DNA of 64,000 nt. It comes from Narthecium ossifragum (taxonomy: Eukaryota > Streptophyta > Magnoliopsida > Dioscoreales > Nartheciaceae). Location of the stretch: positions 11,856,290 through 11,920,289 of the forward strand of contig OY986965.1 of NCBI GenBank assembly GCA_963920575.1, in the 5' to 3' direction. Under the pieces are notes generated by a model that made no database searches, was not told the origin of the DNA, and saw only the letters and a program-made list of their open reading frames with translations. The translations under genes were made by a program, and so were the position numbers. Shown piece by piece: positions 10,594-22,280 of the stretch. Position 1 is the stretch's first letter. Each line of letters opens with the position of its first letter.

Positions 10594-11539
10594 TTAGGGG
10601 GGTGTTTGGTTGCTAGGAGTGGAGGGGTGAGTGTGGACTGGCAGCACTTCCTCCACTTTAGGTTGTTTGGTTGGGCCATGAACTCGATGGAGTGGAGGGG
10701 CTGGACTCCTGAAAAAGGCTCCAGTAAGCCATTTGACTCTAGCCGAGTGGAGTTGGATAAAAAAGATGCAAATACCCCCCACCACCCCTCTTCAACCTGG
10801 CTGCCTACATCTCTCCTCAACCACTCCTTGACGACGGTGTTCCGGCGAAGGGCATCAACAGAAGTGTGGGAGGAAGGATCCAGAGGGAAAGAGGGAGCCA
10901 GACGCCACCGCCACCGCCACCGCCACCACGCCGCCCACCTCTCTATTCCCACTCTTAGTCCACACCGCCCAACGCCTTCACTCCATGATCTCAACGTCGG
11001 ACACCATCGCCACCGTCTCGATCTCGCGCGTCTAAAACCCAATCCCTCAGATCCTTGAATCCGCACCCTCGTCTTGATCTCGTCGACCGACACACATTCC
11101 TCGGACCCCACACCCTCCAGCGGGGCGGTGGCACCGGCGAGGTGGTGTAAGCGGGCGAGGAGCGCATGGGCACGGAGCTTGAGGTCAATGGTGGCGGGGG
11201 GCGAGGAGCAGCAGGGCGCGCTCGAGGTAGGAGCGGGCATGCTTGAGGTTGTGGGAGTGGGTTAAAAGGAGGGAGGAGAGGTGGAGGCGGATGCGGATCT
11301 CGTTCATGGGGAGGGAGAGGGATCCCTGCAGGAGAACTCAAAGTGCTTGATGGAGTCGGTGATGTCCCCGTGGGGCTCGACCTCAATGGCCATGCCCTAA
11401 TGGCCTTCCACCATCTCAGTTTCTACTCCAGCACCAATCAAACAGTAAAAACTGACATGCTACTTTACAGGACTTCACTTTTCAAAAGTTTGCACTCCAG
11501 AAGTGACTTCACTCGATCAAGCAACCAAACATGTCCTAA
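10594..11539. mobile_element. Short TIR element carrying an SCC4 (cohesin-loader) fragment
   Basis: The left end TTAGGGGGGTGTTTGGTTGC (10594) pairs with the reverse complement of the right end, TTAGGACATGTTTGGTTGC (ending at 11539). The next bases also agree in part. The ends resemble those of the 8634-10509 element, so both probably belong to one non-autonomous family. The interior is GC-rich and carries a host-gene fragment. No TSD was found with confidence. Confidence 0.65.
11100..11395 (-). pseudogene. Sister chromatid cohesion protein SCC4/MAU2 N-terminal fragment, frameshifted
   Basis: On the minus strand one frame reads EIRIRLHLSSLLLTHSHNLK followed by HARSYLERALLLLAP. After a frame change it continues ATIDLKLRAHALLARLHHLA. 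This matches the plant SCC4 TPR region from memory (EIKTRLRIATLLLxHSHN, SHLERSQLLL, KCRAYSLLSQCYHL). The frameshift and missing rest of the protein make it a dead fragment within the short TIR element. Family assignment is by recognition, not by a search. Confidence 0.6.
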
Positions 11540-11953
11540 TTCAAATCTCGTACTATATAGCTCTTAACTGCAACATCTGCGAGCTTCACTCTTATCATTA
11601 ATGTTAGGGCTTTAATCCAACCAAAGATTCAAAAATGTTTTGCTTGAACCACACACATACACCAAAAAAGAAAAAAAATGGTGCAAACGCTGCAAATTGC
11701 CTACTTTTCTGCAAATTCTGTTTGGTTTATTGTTTTGAATCTGAAGAACTCCTTTATGATCTAAAAATGTCAGTGAAAAAAAGGAGAAAATTATATCTAA
11801 GCAGAATCCAATCCACACATTGATTGAAACTGGACGCTGAGAAATAAAAAAAGAAGACGTGCATCTCTCTTTTATAGACAAACAGGAATCCACTGCAAAC
11901 TCCCTCAAACTATGATCACTTAGAACAAAAGAAAAGAAAGAAGATGAAACAGA

Positions 11954-12316
11954 TCAGTAGCGGCCTCCAGGTGTTCGTCGGAAGGCCTCATCGAGGCACA
12001 TCCACGACTCCTCCATCAGCTCCGGGCTGAGCCGCACCATCAGCACGCAGAACTCCATCAGGCTGAGCGCGCCGTCCCCGTCGAAGTCCCCCTCGCGCAG
12101 CATCCCGGCGAGCTCCTCGTCCCCCATGCCCTCCAAGCCCAGCAGCGCCGACCCCCTCCGGAGGCTCTCCAGGGTGATCACCCTGCGCTGGGGGTCCATG
12201 AGCAGCTGGAACCCGTTGCTCAGCTCCTCCATGAGCCCGTCCTGGCCGAGCTTCTCGGCCATTGTGGGCAGGAAGTCCTCGAACTCCGGCGCGGTGGCTG
12301 GTCGTCGCTGAGCCAT
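11954..12316 (-). CDS. PBP1: KIC/PBP1-like single-EF-hand calcium-binding protein
   Basis: Intact single-exon frame of 120 residues, near the size of Arabidopsis PBP1 (PINOID-binding protein 1) and KIC (KCBP-interacting Ca2+-binding protein). The order of blocks matches that family: FEDFLPTMAEKLG (about residues 12-24), ELSNGFQLLMD, VITLESLRR, then one canonical EF loop DFDGDGALSLME (D77 to E88) followed by FCVLMVRLSPELMEES. The known members are small cytosolic Ca2+ sensors that bind PINOID kinase or the kinesin KCBP; which partner applies here cannot be told. The ATG at 12314-12316 is chosen because the preceding sequence does not match the family. GC-rich coding DNA in AT-rich surroundings is typical of monocot genes of this type. 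No signal peptide or membrane segment is seen. Confidence 0.92.
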   Translation of the reverse strand: MAQRRPATAPEFEDFLPTMAEKLGQDGLMEELSNGFQLLMDPQRRVITLESLRRGSALLGLEGMGDEELAGMLREGDFDGDGALSLMEFCVLMVRLSPELMEESWMCLDEAFRRTPGGRY

Positions 12317-12378
12317 AACGAATGAAGAGAGATGAGAGAGATGGCAATGGATGGGTGGTGGAGGAGGGGGAGGAGGGG

Positions 12379-12384
12379 TTATAA
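12379..12384 (-). promoter_or_regulatory. Candidate TATA box of the EF-hand gene
   Basis: TTATAA lies about 63 bp upstream of the minus-strand ATG in otherwise GC-rich DNA. The distance is short but usable if the 5' UTR is brief. Weak evidence. Confidence 0.35.
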
Positions 12385-12419
12385 GGCCTTAGGAGGGTAG
12401 CCATTTCGAGGAAGGAGGG

Positions 12420-13705
12420 AGGGAGGCAGAGTGGGGGTTTCGTGTGTGTGATGTGATCGATGCCAGCCGGGATGTTGTTAAGATTCAGCTGGAAGGAGCG
12501 ATTTCTGGATGGCGACTTTTGGTCCTACTTCGGAGAAGTTGCCACTTTAATTGATACAGGACGAAGGTGTCACCTTGAACTTATTATATCATTCTCTTGT
12601 TTATTTATTTATTTATAATGCTTTGTTGACTATGATGAAGAGTTTTTATTTGTCTTTGGGTTTTCCTAGAATGACCTTTTGGAGTGTTTGATTTAGCATT
12701 CTTAATCATGATTTATTTTTTTTAAAAATAACTTAATCATCTTTTTTTTTTAATTCTTTTATAGCCATCTTAATATCTAGGTATATTTAAAGTTCTTTAA
12801 GAGGTCTTAGTTTAAAATTATGATTAAGGTGGTTTATCATTAATTAATAAAAGAGTATTTGTGAAAGTATTCCTATGTTTACAAGGGGATAACATGATGT
12901 TATCAAGATTGTAAAGTGATATCTAGTATTTAGCATGTTTTGAGAGTGTAATATGATATTAGTCGTTCTTTTTCTGTTGAGTGGTCAGAATTAATATGTG
13001 CCAGGACAAACATTTTGAGTTTGAACCATGTGTTGGAATTTTAGCTCCCAAAAATTGTGTAGCAATGAGAAAAAATTTAAAACTAGGCAAGCTAATTGAA
13101 TTTTTTTGAAGATATGAAATTAAGTTGGCCATAATTAATTGTCCACAACCGATGATACATAGGGGGCGAAGATGAAAGTTCATGAGTGGAAAGTCAACTT
13201 GAAAGTTTCAAATGCTTCTTCAAGGTTTATTTCAAAGGCTTGGACTTGGTCTCCTATACCTCCAAGCAGCAGACACGGCCCCCTCGAAACAAAAGATAAC
13301 ATTAAGACGAAATCAACGCCAAGTGGTCCTTTCCACGAGTCGTTTCCAGGGAAAAAGCATGCAGCCCATAGCTGTGAAAAAGAATTGCATGGAAACTACC
13401 ACACTTGACCCTTTCCTCATACCATGAACTAAACTAGAAATATGGACCAATTTCACATCTCGCTTTCATCTATCAGAGTACATGCATCTGCCTTATGCTT
13501 ACGTCCGGAGATAACTTCCCTTATAAAAGCATAGGATTGCGCATTCGTTTATAATTTTCATAACTGGTATTAGGTTTCACAGCTCGATTGACCCCTAAGA
13601 TGGAGTAAAAGGTATAACTAATCCGGAGAAAAAGAACTTGGGGCTTTTAGGGGGAACATATATAGTTACCAAATTATAGAGGAAAATGTTTAATATGTCA
13701 CACTC
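12420..13705. other. AT-rich intergenic stretch without a recognised gene
   Basis: AT-rich spacer with poly-T runs at about 12716-12770. I see no convincing coding frame, RNA gene or element boundary before the LTR-like sequence at 13706. Confidence 0.5.
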
Positions 13706-13940
13706 TGTTACCATCAAAATTTGACATATTTTATGATAAAAAAGATGGTCAAAACTGACACATGGTGGGGCTTAACCATATGAGATCATGGGGGCAATAT
13801 TGGATCATGGGAAGTTGGAAAGTTACTTTTTAGAGAGTGGTATAAATATCTTGTAGAATAAGAGAATTGGAACAAGAACACAAACACAACCCATCAATGA
13901 AATCTCTTTTTCTTACTGTTTCTTCTACTTATGAGTAGCA
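13706..13940 (+). repeat. LTR-like sequence, left copy (host element of the nested cluster)
   Basis: Begins TGTTACCATCAAAATTTG and ends near GAGTAGCA. It is highly similar to 36936-37185 (same phrases GGGCTTAACCATATGAGATC, AGAATTGGAACAAGAACAC and ATCAATGAAATC, in order). Both copies face the same way and flank a 23-kb nested cluster, so they are read as the two LTRs of one old element. Confidence 0.65.
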
Positions 13941-14224
13941 TAACCCTTCTTCGTCTATTGATACGAGTCGGATCGACTCGACCAACTGGACCCGCACTCA
14001 GAAGATGACCCAAACTTGTTTAGCCTCTTTTCTAGTTTGACTTGGACTTCCCTACTTCAAACTAGAGTATTTAATTATGATTTATTATTAGTCTTTTATA
14101 TTTAATTGAGTCCTAGTTGATATTTGATTGTTAGGAATTAATTAAGAGTTCTATTTTGAGTTAGTAAGTTGAGTTTGAGTTTGGAAGCCTTATTACTTGC
14201 TAATTAAGAAAGGGGGTTTTCTAG

Positions 14225-14935
14225 ATGGTCATCATCATGGAAGCAAATCCAAAATTTGTGATGGAGGATCATCTCGAGCTCAAGGGGCATCAGACCAAGG
14301 GAGAATACATCGACACTGTTGATGACGGTAGCATTGACGATGTTGGAGACGGCAACACCATCAACGATGTCGATGAAAGCGGTGTCATCACCGACAATGA
14401 CGGTGACATCGACGACGACGAGGGCGGCATCAACGACTTCAACAAAAGAGGCATCATCAGCGATGACGACAACGACGTTGATGATGATGAGGGCGGCATC
14501 GAAAACTTTGACGAAAGAGGCATCATCAACGACAGCGGCGTCGACGATGACGAGGGCGACATCGATAACAGTGACAACTACCTCGACTCCAAGTATACCG
14601 GCGTCACCCTGATAACGAACCCAATGGTCACAACGAAGTTTCTGTTTGACCCAGGGGGCAAACTTTGGTCATCGTACCACACCACTCCAGCGACTAGCAA
14701 GATCACGCCACACCATCCCGTAGCCCGGCGTGTTCTTGATCATGCTCTGTTGCAGCATCAAGTGATAAGCAGCCTCGAGGGCCTCGACTCGATCACTCCA
14801 TCGAGCTCTCGAGGTTCCATCTCCATCATCGTACATCGAGCTGCTCGAGCCTCTGATCACGTACGTCGAACCCCTCGAGCCTATACCTCGATCATGGACG
14901 ACAAGCTCTACGAGGCCTTCATCTTGAGGAGGTAG
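14225..14935 (+). CDS. Hypothetical acidic repeat ORF (236 aa) in the old LTR element
   Basis: An open frame with an Asp-rich N-terminal half in which a phrase like GGIxxFxxRGII followed by DDxxxDDDEG is repeated about three times (roughly residues 60-115), then an unremarkable C-terminal part. I do not recognise a domain. It lies between the left LTR-like copy and the first insertion (15162) and may be repetitive element DNA that happens to stay open; GACGAC-type codon repeats favour that reading. No catalytic motif, signal peptide or membrane segment. Confidence 0.3.
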   Translation: MVIIMEANPKFVMEDHLELKGHQTKGEYIDTVDDGSIDDVGDGNTINDVDESGVITDNDGDIDDDEGGINDFNKRGIISDDDNDVDDDEGGIENFDERGIINDSGVDDDEGDIDNSDNYLDSKYTGVTLITNPMVTTKFLFDPGGKLWSSYHTTPATSKITPHHPVARRVLDHALLQHQVISSLEGLDSITPSSSRGSISIIVHRAARASDHVRRTPRAYTSIMDDKLYEAFILRR

Positions 14936-16824
14936 TACGCGAACGGGACTCGAGCATGCTACGTACATGCAGGATTGTAGTATGCATGATAGCATTGAAA
15001 AAATTGGCTCCAACCTACAAGGTCGACACCGAGTCGCGGATGAGATCGAGGGAGCGCGTGCATCAACCCAGGTACATGCCGACCTCCTACAGGACGACGA
15101 GCTCGAGGATGGTTAGATCTGGGGGTCGAGGATTCACCGGGCTTTAATCGGTGATGAGCGATGTGAGGACCCGTTCCTCTGACCCGACTCGACCGCATCG
15201 GTCGAGGGTCGATCCCTTCTTGGCTTGTTTCCGCGTCGAGCGCGATCGGCTGATCGCATTACCTCTTTGCGACCCTAGGGGAAAATTGGTCAAATTGTGC
15301 CCTGTGGGTTGGTTTCACACACGCGTAGCGCACACACAGCCGTGTGATGATGTATGTGCTTGATTAGACCCGTAGGAGTGCTTTAGATGTGAAGATCGGA
15401 ATCCGATCGTGAAGATTGAGATTTTTGAGCGGCCGTGATTAACTCTGGCCAATCAAGTGGTTAGGAGAGTTTAATCTCCACTCACTTAATAACCCTTAAA
15501 AACCCTCGTTAGGGCACTAATCTGCCCGATACGAGAGAGAGAGAAGAGAGCGGCGGCTCGACTAGAGGGAGAAGAGAGCAGCGGCGACCGACCAAGGGGA
15601 GAGAGACGGCGTCCACGGCGACGGCGGAGGCCTAGGCGAGCTCGGCAAGCTCGGCGACCACGACTGGAGGTGATCCACGACCCGAGGAGAGAGGTGGCGG
15701 CGACGTGCGACTGGCGGTGATGTCGCGCCCCGACCCGCGAAAGCCCAACTGGGCCGGGCGACGCAAACCAGAACCTAACAAACCGCGGAAATAGATTGGC
15801 GAGGGTTCCCTCTAACCTATTGGTCTCCCTAGCAATTCATCAAAACACCCTCAATTTAAAAAGACATAATTAAATTACAAATCTCGAACCACAGATTACA
15901 AAACCCAAGTGAATTTAATATACATATGCTCGGAGAGGGTAAGATTCAAATACAACATTTATACTCCTGTAGGAGACTAACAAACCAAGGTTTTAGAAGC
16001 AGTAAAAGATCACCACCTCTCAGACTCCGCCTGGCGCCGCCGCACCGCCGCACCGCCGACCAACTGCCTGGTAGGGGCCACCAAAGAGGAGCGAACGCCT
16101 ATACCTGCAAATGCAGCCCGGGTAGGAGTGAGCACTAAGCTCAGCAGGGTTCTACACTACGACACACAGAAGGAAGAGGGAAACGCAAGAGTGTCGCCCT
16201 CAAGTAAGATCTGGATGTATACAGGGGTCCCATAACCCCACCGCGTGTCCCTGAGGTCCACGGTCATGATCTTCCAGAAGACTGGTCACATTCTGGGTCA
16301 CACTCAGTAGCTGGAAACAACACTGCTAGCCCACAAGCAGGGAACGACACTGCAGGCGGGAAACTGCACCGCTAAGTAGTCAACCTCTCTACTCAAGGGT
16401 CAACACAGTGGGACACCGGCTACACCTCAGCATCCGACTCAAGGCCGACACGACTTCTATAATCACCAAGTAACAGGTGTACCAGTCATCTAGGCCTATC
16501 ATCGAGTTTGACTGGACACTACAATTCAAACCGGGTCCAAACTACCCAACCCCGGTCCTAGGGCTAAATTCGAGCTTCCAGCCTCGGGACGGCGACCCAC
16601 AGATCACCCATGTGAGGACCCGTCCCTCCCCTCATGTGGCTCGCTGTGGACCGCAAGGGCAATTTGGTAAATTTCACCTTGTCGGCTAGTTCCACACTCG
16701 CGCTTGTACACACACCGACCATGTTTGTGGTAATGTTTGCTTAGGATGGTTAGTGGGACCCGGGATCGAAAGATCCGGACTTAGGCTTGAATTCTCGCCT
16801 AAGTTTAGCTTTCAGTACAAAAAG

Positions 16825-16922
16825 GATCGATCCTCTCTAGCTAAGAGATCGATCCTCTCGTGCCAGAAAGTCAAGTGAGATCGTCATGAGGTGATCGATC
16901 CTTCCTTTGGTAAGGATCGATC
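16825..16922. repeat. GATCGATC paired array, upstream segment
   Basis: Octamers start at 16825 and 16847, and at 16893 and 16915, so both pairs have a 22-bp offset. The TATA box starts 24 bp after the last octamer. Confidence 0.95.
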
Positions 16923-16945
16923 CTTCATAGGTCGGTTCGTTTGCC

Positions 16946-16952
16946 TATAAAG
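16946..16952 (+). promoter_or_regulatory. LTR TATA box (TATAAAG)
   Basis: TATAAAG about 335 bp into the LTR, directly after the paired-octamer segment. This is the expected position of the U3/R promoter. Confidence 0.65.
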
Positions 16953-17294
16953 CAGACGAACCTTCTTCTTTGAAATCCTTTTGAAAATCCGGCGATTTGA
17001 GCTCGGATCTTGGGATTTTCGAAGGCGTTGAGGACGATCCAAGGCCTAGCTGCTTGGATCTAAGCTGCGTTTGCTACGGTAGGGATCCTACCGACATCTC
17101 TCTTCGGGGTTTTGAGTTTTCCTGTTTGATCTGTGGTTTATTGCTTAGATCTGCGTATATAGTTGTTGGTTTTCTGTGTTTTTGCCGATTTTAGACTCGT
17201 GGGGTTCTGATCTATCAGATCCCAGAGTTTCATGAAGTTTGGATGAGTTTTCCGGCGGTATTCCTCGTCGGAAGTACGCCGGAGAACCCATCGG

Positions 17295-17525
17295 GATCGA
17301 TCCTCTTTGAGGAAGGATCGATCCCCTTTGGTGAGTCATGCCTAGCCCGTGCGGGATCGATTCTCCTGGAGGGAGAGATCGATCCTTTGGTGGCTGGGGG
17401 ACGACGGGTCTCTGGTTACAAGAGGATCGATCCTCTTGATGAGAAGGATCGATCTCTTTGGTTCACAGAGACGAGTTTTCCCTAAGTACTGAAGGGATCG
17501 ATCCTCTTGATGAGAAGGATCGATC
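17295..17525. repeat. GATCGATC paired array, downstream segment
   Basis: Four pairs: 17295/17316, 17355/17377, 17425/17447 and 17496/17518, with offsets 21, 22, 22 and 22 bp (17355 has one mismatch). This segment lies downstream of the presumed TATA box, so it would be transcribed. Confidence 0.95.
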
Positions 17526-20072
17526 CTTTAGTGGCTGAAGGGTGTTTTAAGTGGGTTTTGCCCGTGGGGCTTTGTATGACAGTTTTCCTTACTGTCTTGA
17601 TATATTGTACATATGATTAAGCATGTTAGCCCTATAATAGGGCAGTGGTGAACCGGGAGAGTGATGACTCCCGGGATGTTTAGAATAAACGGGCGGGTAG
17701 CCCTACAGCTTTCCATAGCCTTGCATGCCGGCGTACGCCGAGGGCCTTATTTGCTATATCTGTAAGCTGTTGTTTGCGGGGCTGTTTCCCGGTGCAGGTG
17801 TTGTGGTGAACTGCTGGTAGCTGGTGGTGGTACCACTGCAGCAGTTCCCTAGACCTTACTTTAATCGCTCACCACCCCGGGCCGGCAGGATGCCGTGCCC
17901 AGACCTTGTATTTATATTATCACATCCTGCTGCATGCTTACATGTATCTTTTCTGCGCATGTTCATAGCATGCATTGTGTTGTGCATTAGTTGCATCTGT
18001 TTAGGGCGTTGCCGATCCGGGGCTTCCGGGTAGCCCGGATCTATCTCTTAGGACCGTGCGGGTAGCTTGGTCCAGGACTCGATTTGTAGTATTCAGTCTT
18101 TTCGATGATAGGGTTAGTTGGACATGAATACTGTTGTGCTTGATGTTTAGAGGTCGTGTCGGCCTTGAGCCAAGTCGTGGTGTAGCCGGTACCCAATCCT
18201 TCTAGAACTCTTGGGTGGCAGGTGTGACTACCCAGCGGTGCTACCCGCCGACAGTGCCCAGGATCCTGTCGTGAGTTGGCAGTGCCGTTTCCTGTCTTAC
18301 TGAGTGTGACCCAGTGTGTGACCAGTTCGCTGGAAGACCACGACTGGGGCTCTCAGGGGTATCCGGTGGGGTTATGGGACCCCTGTGATACACCTAGGCT
18401 TTGCTTGGGGACGACACTGTTGTGTTCCCTTCCTTTGTGAGTGTCGTAGTGTAGTGTCCCTGCTGAGCTTAGTGCTCACTCCTACCCGGGCTGCGTTTTG
18501 CAGGTGCTGGCGCTAGCTCTTCTTCGGTCGCCCCTACCGGGCAGGTGTTCGGTGACGTGGCGGCGTCTGGCGGAGCTTGAGGAGCTGTGATCTGTCCGTG
18601 TACACCTTGGTTAGATAGTCTCCTACGGGAGCGATTTTGTATAACATTCCCTGTTTGAGGATTTGTACTATATTCCAGCTTTGTGTGGTGAGCTTTATAA
18701 TTGTTGTATAATACAGGATGACTATGACTTGTTAGGGTAACCACTACGATTAGAGGGAAATCTCGCCAAATTTCCGCAGTAGGTTAAGTTCCGGTTCGCG
18801 TCGCCCGGCCCGGTTGGGCCTACGCGGGTCGGGGCGCGACAACCCACACCCTAACCATGCAACTAATGCACAATAGAGAATGCATGCTATGAGCATACAC
18901 AGATAAGAAGTAAAACATGCAACAGTATGACAAATATCATATAAGTCCGACTGGATCGCGGCAGCGGTACTATCTACCGCTGCCAGCCGATCCGCAGCGG
19001 GTCCCGGCATTACGACGGTACCACGACCGTCAACCGCGGACTCCTGCAACGGGAAGCAACCCCGAAAACCGTTGATGAACAGTAAAATATAATATTATAA
19101 TCTGAACATATAATATTATATTTAAAACACCAAAACATTCTCTACCAAGAGCTAATTGGCCCCTTCAATCCAACATCCAAACGATGTCGGATTTGAGATC
19201 TAACTTTGATTTCAGTAGATATATATGCCGAGATCAACATATCCAAAATCCAGAAACATCCAACGGCTAGATTAACGGGAAAACACTAATAAAAACCGCT
19301 AATCAAACTAACTTACCAATCACTTGCTTCAACGCAGCCCTACAGTGTGAAAATCATAACAAATCGTAGGAAAATCCAAAAATTATACAATCAGTTGGGT
19401 TGGAGAGTAGATTCAAAGATCTACAACTCTTATGTTCATCACAACCCAAAAACATGCACGTACTGGCCGGAAAACTCACCGTAAACCGGATGTTCTTCAA
19501 GAATAGCAGAAACCGGAAAATCTGAGATTAAACATGTTTAAATCCTACTAAAATCTCAACCAAAGCTTATGAAACTTATACCAAAAATTATACTAAGCAA
19601 GAGGAAGCCAACAACACAAAGAACTACAAGATCTACCGGCTAGATTAAGACAAACCCATTAAACTAACTCACGTAGGTAGAACACCTACCGGAAACGCAC
19701 TCCTCAGTTGATTCCCACGCAAACCAGTCACCAACAAGGCTTCAAACCACACTAGGGATCTTCCTCACATCGCCATGAATCCAACGAGCTTTGGAATGCA
19801 CAAAACGGTGGCCGGAGGAGGGAGAACGGAGAAGAAGAAGCTCGCTGCCGGGAAGAACAGAGGAAAAACAGAACCACGAGAAGAAGAAAGAAGAAGGAAG
19901 AAGAAGAAAGAAAAAGGGGAAGGAGAAGAGGAAGGAAAAGGGAAGGGGAAAGCCGGGAAAGGAGGGGAAAAGGGGAAGGAGGGGAGGGAAAGTCCTCCCC
20001 TTTTGGCAGGGGAGAGCGTCGGCCAACGGCGGCCGTCCTCGCAAAGGAAGACACCGACCTGCTACAGTCCCG

Positions 20073-20142
20073 GATCGATCCCACACCAAGTCGGATCGAT
20101 TCAAGACTGGCTGGATTGATCCAACACTAGCTTGGATCGATC
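20073..20142. repeat. GATCGATC paired array in the outer minus LTR
   Basis: Pairs 20073/20094 and 20114/20135, both with a 21-bp offset; 20114 is the one-mismatch form GATTGATC. Confidence 0.9.
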
Positions 20143-22280
20143 TACAGGTCAAAAACCCCTTAAACAGATCTAATGAAACACAGTCATTAGTCAGAGGCTG
20201 TGTGTGCACACGCGGGTTTGAAATAAACCGACAAGGCGTAATTTATCAAATTGCCCTTGTGGTACAAGAAACAATGCGATCCACTGGATCGCGCGCTCGA
20301 CGCGAAACAATCAAACGAGCTACGAGTCCGACCCAGCCGATCGACCAAGGAGTAGAGGGACAGGTCCTCACAGGTGAGCTCGGGGACGGCAACCGCGGCC
20401 GGAGAAGAAGGGGAAGGACGCAACCTCGATGCCCAGAGGTAGGGATTCCTACCCTAACCCCTGGTTAGGCATCTAGGATGTGGATTGGTACATGCTTGCT
20501 TTGGATTTTGTTGCTCTGCTATGATTTCCGTGGCTGCTTGCTTTGGGTTTCCTACGTTTGCTCTATTTTCTCTGGGTTCTTGATTGTTCGTAGGTTCCTC
20601 GTGGCTATGATGGTCGATGAAGGTTGATGTTCTTCCTCTGTTCCTTCCCTGTTCTTCCTTCTATCTTTGCTGTCGTGGTTTGAAGCTATGAATTAGTGGT
20701 GGTTTCTTTTACGAGATTTCTTCCATGTTCTGCCCTGATGGTATGCAATGCTATGCTTTGTTTTCCCTGTCGATGCTTTCTCCTCTCCTTGCTGCCATTG
20801 CTTGTACCCATGGAATACTGGGGGATTTCGTTGAGATTTTCTTCCTTTTTGTTTCCGGTTTGATGGATTTCGAAGCTAAGTTGGTGGTTTTGTCGGATTC
20901 TCTTTCGGTTTCCAAGGCTTTCCTCCCCTGTCCTTGGTTGGCCAGATACTGAGGTTTCCCCCCTCAAGCCCCTGTCCGGTGCTCTCCTCAAGCTTTCTGG
21001 TGTTGGGTGATTTCATTGTGTAATCGTTGGGTTGGTTGCTGGATTTCTCTCTGTTTCCCCTGGATTTCTCTTGGATTCCCCTGTTCCTAGTTTGCCTCGG
21101 GTGTTAGCTTGGTCTTACTGGTTGTAGTTGGGCACCCAATGCTTGCTGGCCTTTCTCCCCTGTTGGAACTGGTTGGCTCGGAGTAGGCAAGCAAGGTGTT
21201 GGTGGCTTTGCCTCTGTGCTGCTGTGATCTTGGCAGAGCTTGGTTGTGTTGTTGTTGTTCTGCCAACTTGATTGAGTTTTAGCCTTCCTCTGATTGTCTG
21301 GATCAGTGTCTAGCTGCCAAATTGATGTCTCTATAATCCCCTGCTGATCTTCCCTTCTATCTGGTCTCATATCGACATCCGCTTGGAACCTCCTTTACTT
21401 CGGTACAATTAGTGTGGTGTAGTTGTATGATTGTAGTGTAGCCCTCAAAAGCTGAATGTTGCTACGATCCATGTGCCTACTACTTGTTATCATTAGTGCC
21501 AATTATTCCTCGCTTTACTCAACTGTTATAAGCTCTTGTTATTTGTCCAATTATCATACTGTAAAGCATGTTTATGCCTAGGGCCGGCCGTGTGCCCGTT
21601 CTTATTTATTTGTGGGTTAACCAAGGGAGTGATGTCCCTTGGGAATGTCTAGATCTGATTGGGCCGAAGGTGTGCCCTTGTATGTGTTGAATGATTATGC
21701 ATGATTGGGACATGTGAATGCTGTGCTTAGCTTTGTTTACTCTTGACTGCTAAGCCTACCCTATAGCTATGTTATATTGTGGACATGTGATTGATGAATT
21801 GACATGTAGAGACACCTAGGCCTAGTTGCTTGATTAGGCTCATGCACATTGTATGCATTAGAAGCATTAAGGCTAGGTGCGGGCGATGGGGCTCAATCGC
21901 CAATCCGAGGGCTCGGGTAGCTCGGATCTAGCTCTAGGACCGAGGTATGGGTAGGAGGACTAGGGCGAGATTGTGAGGATATGATCTTGTGTTGATCAAG
22001 GTTGCAACCTAGATATACTCATTTGATTTGTGGTATTGAGGTGTAGAGGTCGTGTCGTTCTCTGCGTCAATCGCTAAGGGCAGTGGATGTTATCATGTTA
22101 AGGGTTGTAGAGGTGGGAGTGCATGGGAGGTGCACTTGCCCCTTGTCCTTCCCTGATCTGTAGAGGCGTGCTTGGTGATGCGTGACCCTTGTCCAGACTT
22201 GTTCTTCATTGCCTTAGGATTGGACGGAGACGACACAGTTGCAGTTTACCCCTTTCCTTGAGAGTGTCGTAGAGTAGAAC

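Larger units (their letters stand above)
16611..18841 (+). mobile_element. Gypsy-type solo LTR, intact, 2231 bp
   Basis: Begins TGTGAGGACCCGTCCC and ends GTCGGGGCGCGACA. TSD ACCCA lies at 16606-16610 and 18842-18846. The uninterrupted target sequence is visible in a relative near 32085 (GATCACCCACACCC), confirming both borders. It has a TATA box at 16946-16952 and two GATCGATC array segments. No internal region or second LTR, so it is a solo LTR from LTR-LTR recombination. Confidence 0.92.
15721..20372 (-). mobile_element. Gypsy-type solo LTR nested in LTR A (minus), itself interrupted
   Basis: Terminal TGTCGCGCCCCGACCC at 15721 and GACAGGTCCTCACA ending at 20372 are the two ends of the family in reverse orientation. 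The 5-bp TSD is GGTGA at 15716-15720 and 20373-20377. A second LTR (16611-18841) is inserted inside it; net length is about 2.4 kb. Two GATCGATC pairs occur at 20073-20142. A purine-rich run (19800-20000) makes long but spurious open frames. Confidence 0.9.

Noticed and set aside
10560..11240. 226-aa minus-strand open frame
   Set aside because: Only its first part resembles SCC4; the rest is GC-rich element sequence read through, and the SCC4 fragment is frameshifted relative to it.
14290..14612. Met/Ser/Thr-rich shadow frames over the acidic ORF
   Set aside because: Alternative frames of the same GACGAC-type codon repeat.
19742..20468. Long plus- and minus-strand frames rich in Lys/Glu or Phe/Leu/Ser (also 55074-55592)
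   Set aside because: Caused by a purine-rich tract inside gypsy-type LTRs; the same tract recurs in LTR E. No domain.
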